Under the pieces are notes generated by a model that did no database searches, was not told where the DNA came from, and saw nothing but the letters and a program-made list of their open reading frames with translations. Source: a virus. Taken from it: a DNA stretch of 32,852 nt. A program made the position numbers and the translations under genes. The stretch covers positions 1 through 32,852 of IMG/VR virus record IMGVR_UViG_3300044638_002232; one strand, 5' to 3'. This document shows, piece by piece, positions 1 through 5,996 of the stretch. Numbering within the stretch: the stretch's first letter is position 1; each line of letters opens with the position of its first letter.

Positions 1-54
1 AATGCACCATCAGGCACCGCAGGTAACGCTATATCCTTTACCCAAGCAATGACG
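1..54. repeat. Terminal direct repeat, left copy (circular overlap)
   Basis: Bases 1-54 are identical to 32797-32850. The next base differs (C at 55, T at 32851). The fibre reading frame passes through the repeat in the same phase at both ends, which is what an assembly overlap of a circular or circularly permuted genome gives. Genome length after removing the overlap is about 32796 bp. Confidence 0.9.
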
Positions 55-927
55 CTTAATGCATCCGGTAATTTATCAATAGGAAACACTAATGATACAT
101 ATAAACTTGATGTTAGTGGCCCAGGAAGGTTTGTTAGTAATATATATGTTAATAGTGCTGCATATAGTACAAATTATTTTTCATCATTAAGGTCAGATGG
201 AAGCGCAAATGGAATACTTCAGTTAGGAAATAATAATATTAACTATATTTTAGCAGGTAATACGGCAGCAGGAGGTTTCTTAGCAATTAGAGTAAATGTA
301 TCATCTGAAAATATTACATCAGGTTCTGAAGCAATGCGCATCACTTCGGGTGGCAACCTCCTTGTGGGAACTACGGTTGACAATGGTAGTAAGTTTCAGG
401 TTAGTGGTGCTGCAACTTTTAGTAGCAGTATTACTACTCAATCAAATGTAGTTTTATCAGGAGATTTAAGGTATCAATCTAATGCAGGGTTTGGAATTGT
501 ATCTCAAAATGGCAGTAGGTTAGTTGAAGTATATAATGGGTTATTTGCGGTAACCGGTGCTGGCACGTTTAGCAGTAGTGTAACGGCAGCAACATTTTAT
601 ACTCCAAATGGAGGTGACTTTGGTTGGGGAGATGGAAGTACGTTTATAGATGGTGACTCATCTAATCAATTTATAAGATTTATTATAAATTCAAGTGAAC
701 GTGCAAGATTTAATCCATCAGGCAACCTCCTTGTGGGAACTACGACTGATGTTGCATCTTCAAAAGTAACTATTTCATCAACTACTCAAGGCTTCCTACC
801 ACCTCGGATGACAAATGCCCAAAGAACGGCAATAAGCAGTCCTGCGGTCGGATTGATTGTGTATTGTACTGATATGGTTGAGGGATTGTATGTTTACAAA
901 TCCACAGGATGGACATTCGTAATTTAA
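1..927 (+). CDS. Tail fibre protein, C-terminal part (gene continues from the right end of the window)
   Basis: The frame is open from base 1 and in phase with the frame that runs off the right end, so this is the last third of a 1009-residue protein rather than a gene starting at the first ATG (base 49). It carries repeated beta-strand units of the form GNLLVGTT followed by a short segment and VSGAxTFSSS (two of them share a 24-base exact DNA repeat), as expected for a trimeric, beta-helical fibre shaft. The last 45 residues (GFLPPRMTNAQRTAISSPAV onward, ending TGWTFVI) resemble a C-terminal cap seen on many Bacteroidota phage fibre-like proteins. The role would be receptor binding at the tail tip. 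Base composition is ordinary, unlike most of the genome. The fibre call is secure as a class; receptor and fold are inferred. Confidence 0.8.
   Translation, partial: NAPSGTAGNAISFTQAMTLNASGNLSIGNTNDTYKLDVSGPGRFVSNIYVNSAAYSTNYFSSLRSDGSANGILQLGNNNINYILAGNTAAGGFLAIRVNVSSENITSGSEAMRITSGGNLLVGTTVDNGSKFQVSGAATFSSSITTQSNVVLSGDLRYQSNAGFGIVSQNGSRLVEVYNGLFAVTGAGTFSSSVTAATFYTPNGGDFGWGDGSTFIDGDSSNQFIRFIINSSERARFNPSGNLLVGTTTDVASSKVTISSTTQGFLPPRMTNAQRTAISSPAVGLIVYCTDMVEGLYVYKSTGWTFVI
352..375 (+). repeat. 24-base internal repeat of the fibre gene, copy 1
   Basis: The 24 bases beginning GGCAACCTCC and ending ACTACG occur again exactly at 721-744. Both encode GNLLVGTT of a beta-repeat. Identity at every base, including synonymous positions, points to recent duplication or gene conversion inside the fibre shaft rather than only protein-level conservation. 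Confidence 0.85.
721..744 (+). repeat. 24-base internal repeat of the fibre gene, copy 2
   Basis: Second copy of the 352-375 repeat, in the same frame, 369 bases downstream (123 codons). A shorter related unit lies near 32452-32470 in the N-terminal half. Confidence 0.85.
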
Positions 928-947
928 AAATTTAAACAAATATAAAA

Positions 948-1244
948 ATGGCAAAACAAATCTCACCTGTCAATGTATGGGTAAATGGCGAAAGCAAATC
1001 AGCAGAGTATTTTCAAGTGACTTGCATCAATGACAATTACGAAAGCAGTGCTACGAACTATTGGCAGTTGTTCACCAAGAACGTAGATGCCGAAGGTGTT
1101 GAATCTCAAGGTGAGCAAGTTGCTCAAGGTAATCTCACGATTCAGGGCGAGGACTACGTTTTGTGGGGCGATCAACCCGCAATGGCGATTAACGCTTGGA
1201 TTTACAATTGGAGTGCTGAGAAACTTAATCTCACAATTATTTAG
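948..1244 (+). CDS. Hypothetical tail/fibre-associated protein (98 aa)
   Basis: 98-residue soluble protein with no signal peptide or membrane segment. It is rich in aromatic and acidic residues and has the look of a small beta-rich domain (VNVWVNGESK, YWQLFTKN, DYVLWGDQP, INAWIYNW). It lies 20 bases after the fibre stop behind an A-rich leader. Its position between the fibre and the lysis genes suggests a fibre chaperone, fibre-tip protein or minor virion component. I recognise it only as a recurring small protein next to fibre genes in Bacteroidota phages; no function is known to me. Confidence 0.75.
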   Translation: MAKQISPVNVWVNGESKSAEYFQVTCINDNYESSATNYWQLFTKNVDAEGVESQGEQVAQGNLTIQGEDYVLWGDQPAMAINAWIYNWSAEKLNLTII

Positions 1245-1269
1245 TAAATTTGAATCTAAATTTTAAACT

Positions 1270-1401
1270 ATGACACTTACAGAACTGAAAGCAGCTGCCT
1301 ACGATTTATTGGCAAATTTGGAACACTTGCAAAAGCAACTCCAAGAGGTTAACCAAAAGATTGCAGAGGAACTCCAAAAAGAGAAGCAAGAGAATGGATA
1401 G
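1270..1401 (+). CDS. Small coiled-coil protein (43 aa)
   Basis: ATG at 1270 and stop at 1399-1401. The product is almost entirely one amphipathic helix with heptad-like spacing of Leu (LLANLEHLQKQLQEVNQKI) and an acidic/basic C-terminus. The stop overlaps the start of the next gene (ATGGATAG, 8 bases shared), so translation is probably coupled. Ordinary base composition like its neighbours. Function unknown; it might regulate or assemble with the membrane proteins that follow. Confidence 0.6.
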   Translation: MTLTELKAAAYDLLANLEHLQKQLQEVNQKIAEELQKEKQENG

Positions 1402-1552
1402 CAAAAGCGTAGGAATGTGTGTAGCGACTATACTGATTAAGGTGTGGGCAGATATTGCCCTCTCCGAGGTCGGTGTAGTCGTTGCTATTTTCGCAGGGTT
1501 AACAACCATAGTTTACAATTTAGTAAGGCTTTATAAAGAATTGAAAAAATGA
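1394..1552 (+). CDS. Small membrane protein, holin-like (52 aa)
   Basis: I choose ATG 1394 (MDSKSVGMCV) rather than the in-frame ATG at 1361, because 1361-1393 lies inside the upstream gene and the 8-base overlap at 1394 is typical of coupled phage genes. One strong transmembrane segment at about residues 20-42 (ALSEVGVVVAIFAGLTTIVY) is followed by a basic tail ending KELKK. Size, topology and position upstream of the endolysin fit a holin or holin antagonist. The stop overlaps the next start (ATGA). Confidence 0.65.
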   Translation: MDSKSVGMCVATILIKVWADIALSEVGVVVAIFAGLTTIVYNLVRLYKELKK

Positions 1553-1800
1553 TAAAAAATTTCATTTGGAGTCTTTTGGCAGAAGATGGGAAACTTAGTA
1601 GCAAACGCTTCGCAGGTATCCTATCAACCTTGTTCCTTTGCATCACCTTGCTTTGGAATAGTTTTAGCGAGGAGCATATCGCACCATCAACAATACTTGT
1701 TGAGTGCGTGACTGCGGTCGCAATAGGTGCTTTAGGTATCTCTGCTGTGCAGACAATATTTAAAAAGAAAGAAGATGGCAGTAGCGAAAAAGAAGGATAA
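1549..1800 (+). CDS. Putative holin (83 aa, two membrane segments)
   Basis: The protein begins with MIKNFIWSLLAEDGKLSSKR and has two hydrophobic segments (about residues 23-36 and 50-66), the second followed by a lysine-rich tail (FKKKEDGSSEKEG). This is the usual layout of small phage holins. ATGA overlap with the preceding gene and 26-base overlap with the next one show a tightly packed lysis operon. The holin role is inferred from topology and neighbourhood; no family match could be tested. Confidence 0.65.
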   Translation: MIKNFIWSLLAEDGKLSSKRFAGILSTLFLCITLLWNSFSEEHIAPSTILVECVTAVAIGALGISAVQTIFKKKEDGSSEKEG

Positions 1801-2053
1801 TCCAAAGGTTGCTTTAAACCCAATAACCAGCATAGTCAGCTTTGAACAGTTCAAGAAGAGTCCTGTGGCAGCTGTTGCGTTCCTGTGTATATGCGGAATG
1901 TCTTTCCTGTACTACAGGGGGGAGTCTGAGAGGGAGAAAATGTGGAATATTGTAGCGACTCAGAATGAGAAGATTAGAAAGTCTGACAGCACCTCTGCTG
2001 CTGCCTTGTCTCAAATTCAAATACTAAAGAAACTTAAGCAAATCCCTGAATGA
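1775..2053 (+). CDS. Membrane protein of the lysis region (92 aa)
   Basis: Lysine-rich N-terminus, one transmembrane helix at about residues 31-48 (PVAAVAFLCICGMSFLYYRG), then a charged helical tail (EREKMWNIVATQNEKIRK). This is the topology of an inner-membrane protein with a periplasmic coiled tail, such as an i-spanin-like or holin-accessory protein. The start lies within the C-terminal codons of the upstream holin candidate and the stop overlaps the next ATG. Function not assigned. Confidence 0.65.
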   Translation: MAVAKKKDNPKVALNPITSIVSFEQFKKSPVAAVAFLCICGMSFLYYRGESEREKMWNIVATQNEKIRKSDSTSAAALSQIQILKKLKQIPE

Positions 2054-2394
2054 TTAAGAATCTATACATAGCGTTTACAACAATAGCTTTAGGCTACCTT
2101 CTGACGAAGGAACCAGATGTTACTCCTGTAACTGAGAATATTGTTGATGAATCTTCTCTGCGTGCTGACAGCTTGAAGTCTTTCTTGACGGCTTCGGACA
2201 ACGCTATTTCCACAAAGATTGAGAAGACTGCGACTACAATAGTCAGCCTAAAGGAAGAGGTTTCTGAACTTAAGGGAGTTATAAAACAAAAAGAACTACA
2301 AATAAATGAACTCAAGGGTACTATTTCTGAGTATACTTCTAACATTGGTGACAAGTTTAGCGTACTCGCAGCATCTGAGGAAGCTGGGAAGTGA
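2050..2394 (+). CDS. Membrane-anchored coiled-coil protein, possible i-spanin (114 aa)
   Basis: A hydrophobic N-terminus (residues 4-18) can serve as signal anchor. Residues 60-100 form a likely periplasmic coiled coil (KTATTIVSLKEEVSELKGVI and on). This matches Rz-like inner-membrane spanin architecture. The last 89 bases overlap, in another frame, the start of a gene encoding an exported protein, which recalls the Rz/Rz1 arrangement. The partner lacks a clear lipobox, so the two-component spanin reading is only a suggestion. Confidence 0.65.
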   Translation: MIKNLYIAFTTIALGYLLTKEPDVTPVTENIVDESSLRADSLKSFLTASDNAISTKIEKTATTIVSLKEEVSELKGVIKQKELQINELKGTISEYTSNIGDKFSVLAASEEAGK

Positions 2395-2728
2395 CACATT
2401 TGTCGTAATGACACTTAGTCAAGGTAAGAAGATGAACGAAAACTTTACTGCTTTAAGAGATAGTGTAAGGTTTTTAGGTGTTAGGTACGACTCTGTTGTC
2501 TCAAGGTTTGTAGTAGAAAAGCGTGTATCAATAGACTCTGTAAGTATTATGACTCAAAGGTATACTCAATCAAAGGATATGCTTGATTCTCTTCAGTACA
2601 AGTTCAACTACAATAAAGCACTTATAGACGCAAGAGAGAAGGGTTGGGCAAAGGATAAATCAACATACCAATTTTTTATATTTGCACCATATGTGCTATT
2701 GTTGATTCTAAATATTATTAACTTATGA
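2306..2728 (+). CDS. Exported protein with C-terminal membrane helix (140 aa)
   Basis: A typical Sec signal sequence (residues 1-21, ending SLAYS before Q22) is followed by a charged, helical periplasmic region with repeated DSV motifs and a C-terminal hydrophobic helix (FFIFAPYVLLLILNIINL). The body spans the periplasm like a u-spanin, but no lipobox cysteine is present. It starts 89 bases inside the preceding gene, in the +1 frame, and its stop overlaps the ATG of the lipoprotein that follows. Both overlapping frames look genuine because each has a coherent topology. Confidence 0.65.
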   Translation: MNSRVLFLSILLTLVTSLAYSQHLRKLGSDTFVVMTLSQGKKMNENFTALRDSVRFLGVRYDSVVSRFVVEKRVSIDSVSIMTQRYTQSKDMLDSLQYKFNYNKALIDAREKGWAKDKSTYQFFIFAPYVLLLILNIINL

Positions 2729-3174
2729 GATACTTACTTTTACTAATTTTATTTATTGCTTGCAACCCAGTTAAGCAGGTTTTGCGTGACCAAGATAAGT
2801 TAGAGGAGGTCGCTAAAGTAGTAGTTAAGGGAGGTTGGTGCGCTAACGATACTACATTTATAACTAAGTCCGATACGCTAATAGAGCTAGATACTTTAGT
2901 ACGAATAGATACCGAAACGATTACGGAAATACTAAACGATACCGTATACGTTACTAATTGGAGAACTAGAGATATACTAAAGTCTACTACGATACACGAT
3001 ACGATTAAGTCCTTTATACTAGATAATGCTCGTATAAAGCTATTACAGGCTGATAGCGCTGCCTTAACTATAAATATGAACGAGTATAAGAGAAAGGCTG
3101 ATAGCCGATTATCTTGGCTCGTATCGCTTTTAATTATTGTTTTAGTTTATTTATATTTTAAAATAAAGAAATGA
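2725..3174 (+). CDS. Putative unimolecular spanin (u-spanin) lipoprotein (149 aa)
   Basis: Residues 1-13 are a lipoprotein signal (LLLLILFIAC, candidate lipidation Cys13 followed by Asn), residues 14-128 a beta/charged periplasmic region rich in DTL/DTV repeats, and residues 129-146 a C-terminal transmembrane helix ending FKIKK. An outer-membrane lipid anchor plus an inner-membrane helix in one chain is the definition of a u-spanin, which fuses the two membranes in the last step of lysis. It sits directly before the endolysin (4-base overlap). The TG/CA-poor signature begins inside this gene at about base 2800. The lipobox has Phe at -3, which is not ideal. Confidence 0.7.
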   Translation: MRYLLLLILFIACNPVKQVLRDQDKLEEVAKVVVKGGWCANDTTFITKSDTLIELDTLVRIDTETITEILNDTVYVTNWRTRDILKSTTIHDTIKSFILDNARIKLLQADSAALTINMNEYKRKADSRLSWLVSLLIIVLVYLYFKIKK

Positions 3175-3635
3175 AACTATCGGAACATTTAGATCTATCG
3201 GAAGTAGTAAGATCGGAATCCGCTAAGCGTAAAGGGATTTCTAATATGCCTACGTCTGAACATATAGCTAATTTTAAGCTATTAGCGGAAAAAGTATTTC
3301 AACCAATTAGGGAGCATTTCAGATGCCCTATTATTATTTCCTCCGGTTATAGGTCGAAGGAGCTTAATGCGGCGATTGGCGGCTCATTAACATCGCAACA
3401 TTGCCAGGGCGAAGCGATTGATATCGACATGGACGGCACTCCGCACGGGGTTACAAACCGTATGATATTCGATTATATAAAGGATAACCTAAGCTTCGAC
3501 CAATTAATATATGAGTTTGGGGATTCTAATAACCCGGATTGGGTGCACGTTTCCTACGAAAGTACCGGGAAGCAACGTAAACAAATTTTACGAGCTTCTA
3601 GATCTAACGGAAAAACGGTATACTCGAACTATTAA
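3171..3635 (+). CDS. Endolysin, M15-family peptidase
   Basis: 154-residue zinc peptidase of the M15 (D-Ala-D-Ala carboxypeptidase-like) family. The metal ligands are visible: His77 and Asp84 in SQHCQGEAID, and His126 in DWVHVS; Glu115 in the LIYEFGD segment is the likely catalytic acid, and the SSGYRS motif (57-62) precedes them. It would cut peptidoglycan cross-bridges or stem peptides. There is no signal peptide, so it needs the holin candidates upstream for export. It ends convergently with the minus-strand cassette, overlapping the next gene by 4 bases. Length is normal for single-domain phage M15 lysins. Confidence 0.9.
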   Translation: MKLSEHLDLSEVVRSESAKRKGISNMPTSEHIANFKLLAEKVFQPIREHFRCPIIISSGYRSKELNAAIGGSLTSQHCQGEAIDIDMDGTPHGVTNRMIFDYIKDNLSFDQLIYEFGDSNNPDWVHVSYESTGKQRKQILRASRSNGKTVYSNY

Positions 3636-3814
3636 AAGTGTGAGATTATATTTCCTAAAATACGTTTAGCGCGTTTATCTCTATCGTAAGCGGCTCGGCA
3701 CTTCTTACACTTACTTTCCCTGAGATCGGTCATTAGGGGGTTTGCCGGGAATAGTTCGCGCGGTTTAGCTACTCCGCAGTACTTACACGTTTTCAAATTC
3801 GAAATATTTGACAT
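3632..3814 (-). CDS. Small zinc-ribbon protein (60 aa)
   Basis: Two Cys pairs (CKYC at about residues 10-13 and CKKC at about 36-39) frame a short linker with the pattern AKPRELFPANP, and a basic helix follows (AAYDRDKRAKR). The same zinc knuckle is found at the N-terminus of many phage HNH nucleases, but here the catalytic HNH part is absent, so this is a stand-alone nucleic-acid or protein-binding finger. It is the last gene of the minus-strand operon and overlaps the preceding one by 32 bases. Confidence 0.7.
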   Translation of the reverse strand: MSNISNLKTCKYCGVAKPRELFPANPLMTDLRESKCKKCRAAYDRDKRAKRILGNIISHF

Positions 3815-4025
3815 CTAGTTTTTTTAGGTTTTTATATAAATATAGCTCCGCTTCCTTACGCTCTTCTAGCGTATAAAATAAGGCTATATTAATCGAAGTA
3901 GTAAAGGAGTATTGCAGCTCCCCCATTATTACCTGGTAGTTAAAATATGCCGGGTAACTACCGTAGATAAAATAGACTTTAATAGCGTAGTAGTTACTTG
4001 ATGTACGTGCCGTCAGGGTTCTCAT
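3783..4025 (-). CDS. Hypothetical protein (80 aa)
   Basis: Aromatic-rich (many Tyr and Phe), mixed alpha/beta appearance, with an acidic helix EERKEAELYLYKNLKKL near the C-terminus. No signal, membrane segment or known motif. It overlaps both neighbours by 32 bases. Coding is supported by the TG/CA-poor signature of the strand and the tight packing. Function unknown. Confidence 0.6.
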   Translation of the reverse strand: MRTLTARTSSNYYAIKVYFIYGSYPAYFNYQVIMGELQYSFTTSINIALFYTLEERKEAELYLYKNLKKLDVKYFEFENV

Positions 4026-4197
4026 TAGGATTTCTTTTATATTCGTAAAGAGGGTAGAAGCGATCGAAAGAATGCGCGTGTTGCCAAAAACCCGGGAATA
4101 GCTCGAAAAATAAACGACCGCCGAAGTAGCGCCATCTTACGTTCTTTCTAGCTTGGTTCTTCTCTATATATTCCGCTATATTATGAGTAGTTTTCAT
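3994..4197 (-). CDS. Hypothetical protein (67 aa)
   Basis: Short basic/aromatic protein with an N-terminal helix (NIAEYIEKNQARKN) and a Phe/Trp-rich middle (GRLFFELFPGFWQHAHSF). No recognisable family. The start overlaps the preceding gene's stop by 4 bases. It belongs to the early-type cassette of tiny proteins transcribed from the promoter near 6530. Confidence 0.6.
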   Translation of the reverse strand: MKTTHNIAEYIEKNQARKNVRWRYFGGRLFFELFPGFWQHAHSFDRFYPLYEYKRNPNENPDGTYIK

Positions 4198-4427
4198 ATA
4201 TTATAATAAGAGTTATAAAAGTCTTCCGCTTCGCTTAGAGCTTCTTCTTTAGATATATCTATAGTACCGTTCCAATAAGCGTCTTTTAGTTGTTCTTTCT
4301 CGAGCGCTTTCGCTTCCGCTATATCGTTCTGAGTTAGATACCCTTGCCTATGATGGTATCTTAGAGCTAACCATCCTACTGCCGTCTGAGTTGTTTCCAT
4401 TTTGGAAACTGCTGTTTGTTGTGCCAT
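4194..4427 (-). CDS. Small acidic phage protein (77 aa)
   Basis: Contains TAVGWLALRYH, a helix with ALEKEQLKDAYWNG, and an acidic end with EEALSEAEDFYNSYYN. This pattern (an ML/TAVxWL opening, an EKEQIKDA helix and a tyrosine-rich end) recurs in a very common but uncharacterised small protein of Bacteroidota phages. ATG 4427 is used here, but Met10 (4400) is an equally plausible start, since that family usually begins near METTQTAVGWL. The DNA upstream of about 4385 has ordinary composition. Confidence 0.7.
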   Translation of the reverse strand: MAQQTAVSKMETTQTAVGWLALRYHHRQGYLTQNDIAEAKALEKEQLKDAYWNGTIDISKEEALSEAEDFYNSYYNI

Positions 4428-4430
4428 AGT

Positions 4431-4616
4431 TTATAGTTTTTCTATTTCTTGTTTTACTTCTCTCCAATAAACTGCACCTTCATAATTCTGCGTTATATTC
4501 ATTATATGTCTTATCTCTTCTACTGCTATCAATACAAGTTCTTTAGCAAATGTTTTACTTACAACCTTTGACATATATGTTAAAACTAATGCTGATGCTT
4601 TTTCTTTCGGTTCCAT
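4431..4616 (-). CDS. Hypothetical protein (61 aa), similar to the 14719-14898 product
   Basis: Layout: KEKASALVLTYMSKV, then a helix with AKELVLIAVEEIRHIM, then YWREVKQEIEKL. This is a family frequent in Bacteroidota phages and unknown in function. The protein encoded at 14719-14898 has the same layout (AKECAKICVDILIEA, then LLWLEVKNKIKEI). Its DNA is rich in TG and CA, unlike most surrounding genes, which points to recent acquisition. Confidence 0.65.
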   Translation of the reverse strand: MEPKEKASALVLTYMSKVVSKTFAKELVLIAVEEIRHIMNITQNYEGAVYWREVKQEIEKL

Positions 4617-4633
4617 AGTTTATTTTTTATAGG

Positions 4634-4816
4634 TTATTTATCCTCAATATTTATATAGCCTACAATTACTCCGAACCCCGTAAATGCTGAAATAGTATAA
4701 ATAATCTCAGCCTTACCTATCGGACTCCAGTTACAGGTTATAGCTTTATAAAAGCATCTAATTTCTCCGATTAATAACAAAGCTGAAATGGTAAAAACAA
4801 TAGTAAATTTTTTCAT
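4634..4816 (-). CDS. Small membrane protein (60 aa)
   Basis: Two hydrophobic segments (about residues 3-18 and 39-54) with a short polar loop containing CNWSPIGKAE. Probably inserted in the inner membrane. It could act in superinfection exclusion or host membrane modification, but nothing specific supports that. DNA composition is ordinary, like 4431-4616, so the two probably arrived together. Confidence 0.6.
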   Translation of the reverse strand: MKKFTIVFTISALLLIGEIRCFYKAITCNWSPIGKAEIIYTISAFTGFGVIVGYINIEDK

Positions 4817-4826
4817 ATTTTATTTT

Positions 4827-5000
4827 TTAAATTATACCGTAGAGATCGTTTAGCTTACGTTCTTCGTATCGTTTTTTCTTATATACGCTTTCGCAATCCT
4901 TACAGTAGATCGCCATTTTATCTAACTTAGCGTTAGATTTATTATACTTAGATCTATCTTTTACTTCCTTACAGCGAGGGCATTGTTTTGAGTCTTTCAT
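4827..5000 (-). CDS. Small zinc-ribbon protein (57 aa)
   Basis: ATG at 5000, stop at 4827-4829. Two CxxC pairs (CPRC at residues 7-10 and CKDC at 33-36) with the spacer VKDRSKYNKSNAKLDKM, then a basic helix KKKRYEERKL. Same layout as the product of 3632-3814, so it is probably a paralogue or a fellow member of the HNH-type zinc knuckle group without a nuclease domain. The start overlaps the stop of the upstream membrane peptide (ATGA). Composition is TG/CA-poor. Confidence 0.65.
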   Translation of the reverse strand: MKDSKQCPRCKEVKDRSKYNKSNAKLDKMAIYCKDCESVYKKKRYEERKLNDLYGII

Positions 5001-5113
5001 AATTTTCGTTTAAATATAAAGTAAATTTCGTTAACGATATAGAAGCCTATCATAATAGGTAAGGCTACTAGAATAAAGTATACTACTTCTAATATTAACT
5101 TAATATTTTTCAT
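4997..5113 (-). CDS. Small single-pass membrane protein (38 aa)
   Basis: ATG at 5113 and stop at 4997-4999. Residues 4-26 form one hydrophobic helix (IKLILEVVYFILVALPIMIG) and the C-terminus is basic (FKRKL). ATGA coupling with the zinc-ribbon gene downstream and a 4-base overlap with the gene upstream show it belongs to the operon. Function unknown. Confidence 0.5.
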   Translation of the reverse strand: MKNIKLILEVVYFILVALPIMIGFYIVNEIYFIFKRKL

Positions 5114-5421
5114 CTTTCTTTTATTAAGGTTTCTACTATATCTTCTAGCTTATCTCGTTGATCCGGAGTAAGTAAAGCTATCCTATCTACTATAGCCGGG
5201 TACTGTAAAGGATCCGATAGTATCTCTACTTTAATCGCTTCTCTTACTCCTACGCCGAAGTGCGGATAGGTTATTACGTCGCGTAGAACCCAGTCTAATT
5301 TATCGCGGTAGCCTTTAAATATAATAGCTCCTCTAGTATTAGGCGCAGATCTAATAAAGTCATCTATATACTCCCTAGAGGCTCGTATATGATGGATAGC
5401 GGATATTATACTACTCCCCAT
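5110..5421 (-). CDS. Hypothetical protein (103 aa)
   Basis: Largest product of the minus-strand cassette. Mostly helical, beginning MGSSIISAIHHIRASREYID and ending with LTPDQRDKLEDIVETLIKER. No membrane segment or metal motif. It overlaps its neighbours by 11 and 4 bases. TG/CA-poor coding DNA supports long residence. Not recognised. Confidence 0.65.
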   Translation of the reverse strand: MGSSIISAIHHIRASREYIDDFIRSAPNTRGAIIFKGYRDKLDWVLRDVITYPHFGVGVREAIKVEILSDPLQYPAIVDRIALLTPDQRDKLEDIVETLIKER

Positions 5422-5596
5422 CTTCCGGAAGTATTACGGATCTAACCCAGCCATTTTTACGAAACTCCTCTACGGTTATACGTAGTATTAGTACGGCTTC
5501 TTCGCTATATATCATAGCGTCTATTAATTCTCCTAAGAGCTTATGGCGCTCGTTAGTATTTAATTCGGTCCATTTAGGCAAAAGCACTTGGGGCAT
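5411..5596 (-). CDS. Hypothetical protein (61 aa)
   Basis: Short helical acidic protein (LNTNERHKLLGELIDAMIYS, then VEEFRKNGWVRSVILPEDGE). Overlaps the next gene in the operon by 11 bases. No known motif. Confidence 0.6.
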   Translation of the reverse strand: MPQVLLPKWTELNTNERHKLLGELIDAMIYSEEAVLILRITVEEFRKNGWVRSVILPEDGE

Positions 5597-5608
5597 ATTG
5601 ATTGCGTT

Positions 5609-5794
5609 TTAATTGTTAGCGTATACTTTGATCGACAGAGCCGGCAGGTCATCCATATCGGTGGTAGGCTCCGGATCTTTTTCTTTATAGAAGTTACCGT
5701 ATTTTTCATACTGCCAAATTTCGTAAGGAGTTACCGGCAAAACTGATCCTGAAGTTGTCCTACTATCCATAATAGAGTTAATATTACTGCCCAT
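5609..5794 (-). CDS. Hypothetical protein (61 aa)
   Basis: Core PYEIWQYEKYGNF recalls an uncharacterised small family seen next to recombination genes in Bacteroidota phages. The N-terminal 20 codons (5731-5794) overlap another short frame (5731-5817) and have ordinary composition, so the true start is uncertain (Met1 or Met9). Confidence 0.55.
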   Translation of the reverse strand: MGSNINSIMDSRTTSGSVLPVTPYEIWQYEKYGNFYKEKDPEPTTDMDDLPALSIKVYANN

Positions 5795-5817
5795 CTTAGA
5801 ATTGTTTTAGGTTTCAT
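5731..5817 (-). CDS. Possible membrane peptide (28 aa)
   Basis: ATG at 5817 and stop at 5731-5733. The peptide has a basic start (MKPKTILRW), one hydrophobic helix (AVILTLLWIVG) and a polar end. It overlaps the start of the 5609-5794 frame. It could be a genuine toxin-like or regulatory membrane peptide, or a chance frame. Kept because its DNA shows the same ordinary composition along its whole length. Confidence 0.35.
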   Translation of the reverse strand: MKPKTILRWAVILTLLWIVGQLQDQFCR

Positions 5818-5821
5818 AATT

Positions 5822-5996
5822 ATTAGTTTTTTTTATCGTTATAGAACTCCGCGCAAGTATCGCATACTACTAGATCCTCCTCGGTATAAACTAGAGCGTA
5901 GGTTTCTCCGCAGTCGCATTTAGAGAACTTATTAATACATACCGGCTCTATCTCGCTAATAAATTCGGCTTCCCAGACTCTTATATATCTTTTCAT
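5822..5996 (-). pseudogene. Frameshifted zinc-ribbon protein
   Basis: From ATG 5996 the frame reads MKRYIRVWEAEFISEIEPV, then stops after two more codons. In another frame directly after this, a zinc-ribbon coding stretch continues with CINKFSKCDCGETYALVYTE, then CDTC, to a stop at 5822-5824, without any start codon of its own. Removing one base at the GGTTATG position (about 5939-5943) would join them into one 57-residue protein of the same size as the intact cassette members. This is either a true frameshift mutation, a slippage site or a sequencing/assembly indel. Confidence 0.55.

Noticed and set aside
49-927. An independent 292-residue gene starting at the ATG at 49
   Set aside because: The frame is open from base 1 and is the continuation of the fibre gene that leaves the right end of the window.
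1-927. Diversity-generating retroelement acting on the fibre gene
   Set aside because: No reverse transcriptase gene and no template/variable repeat pair with A-specific differences were seen.
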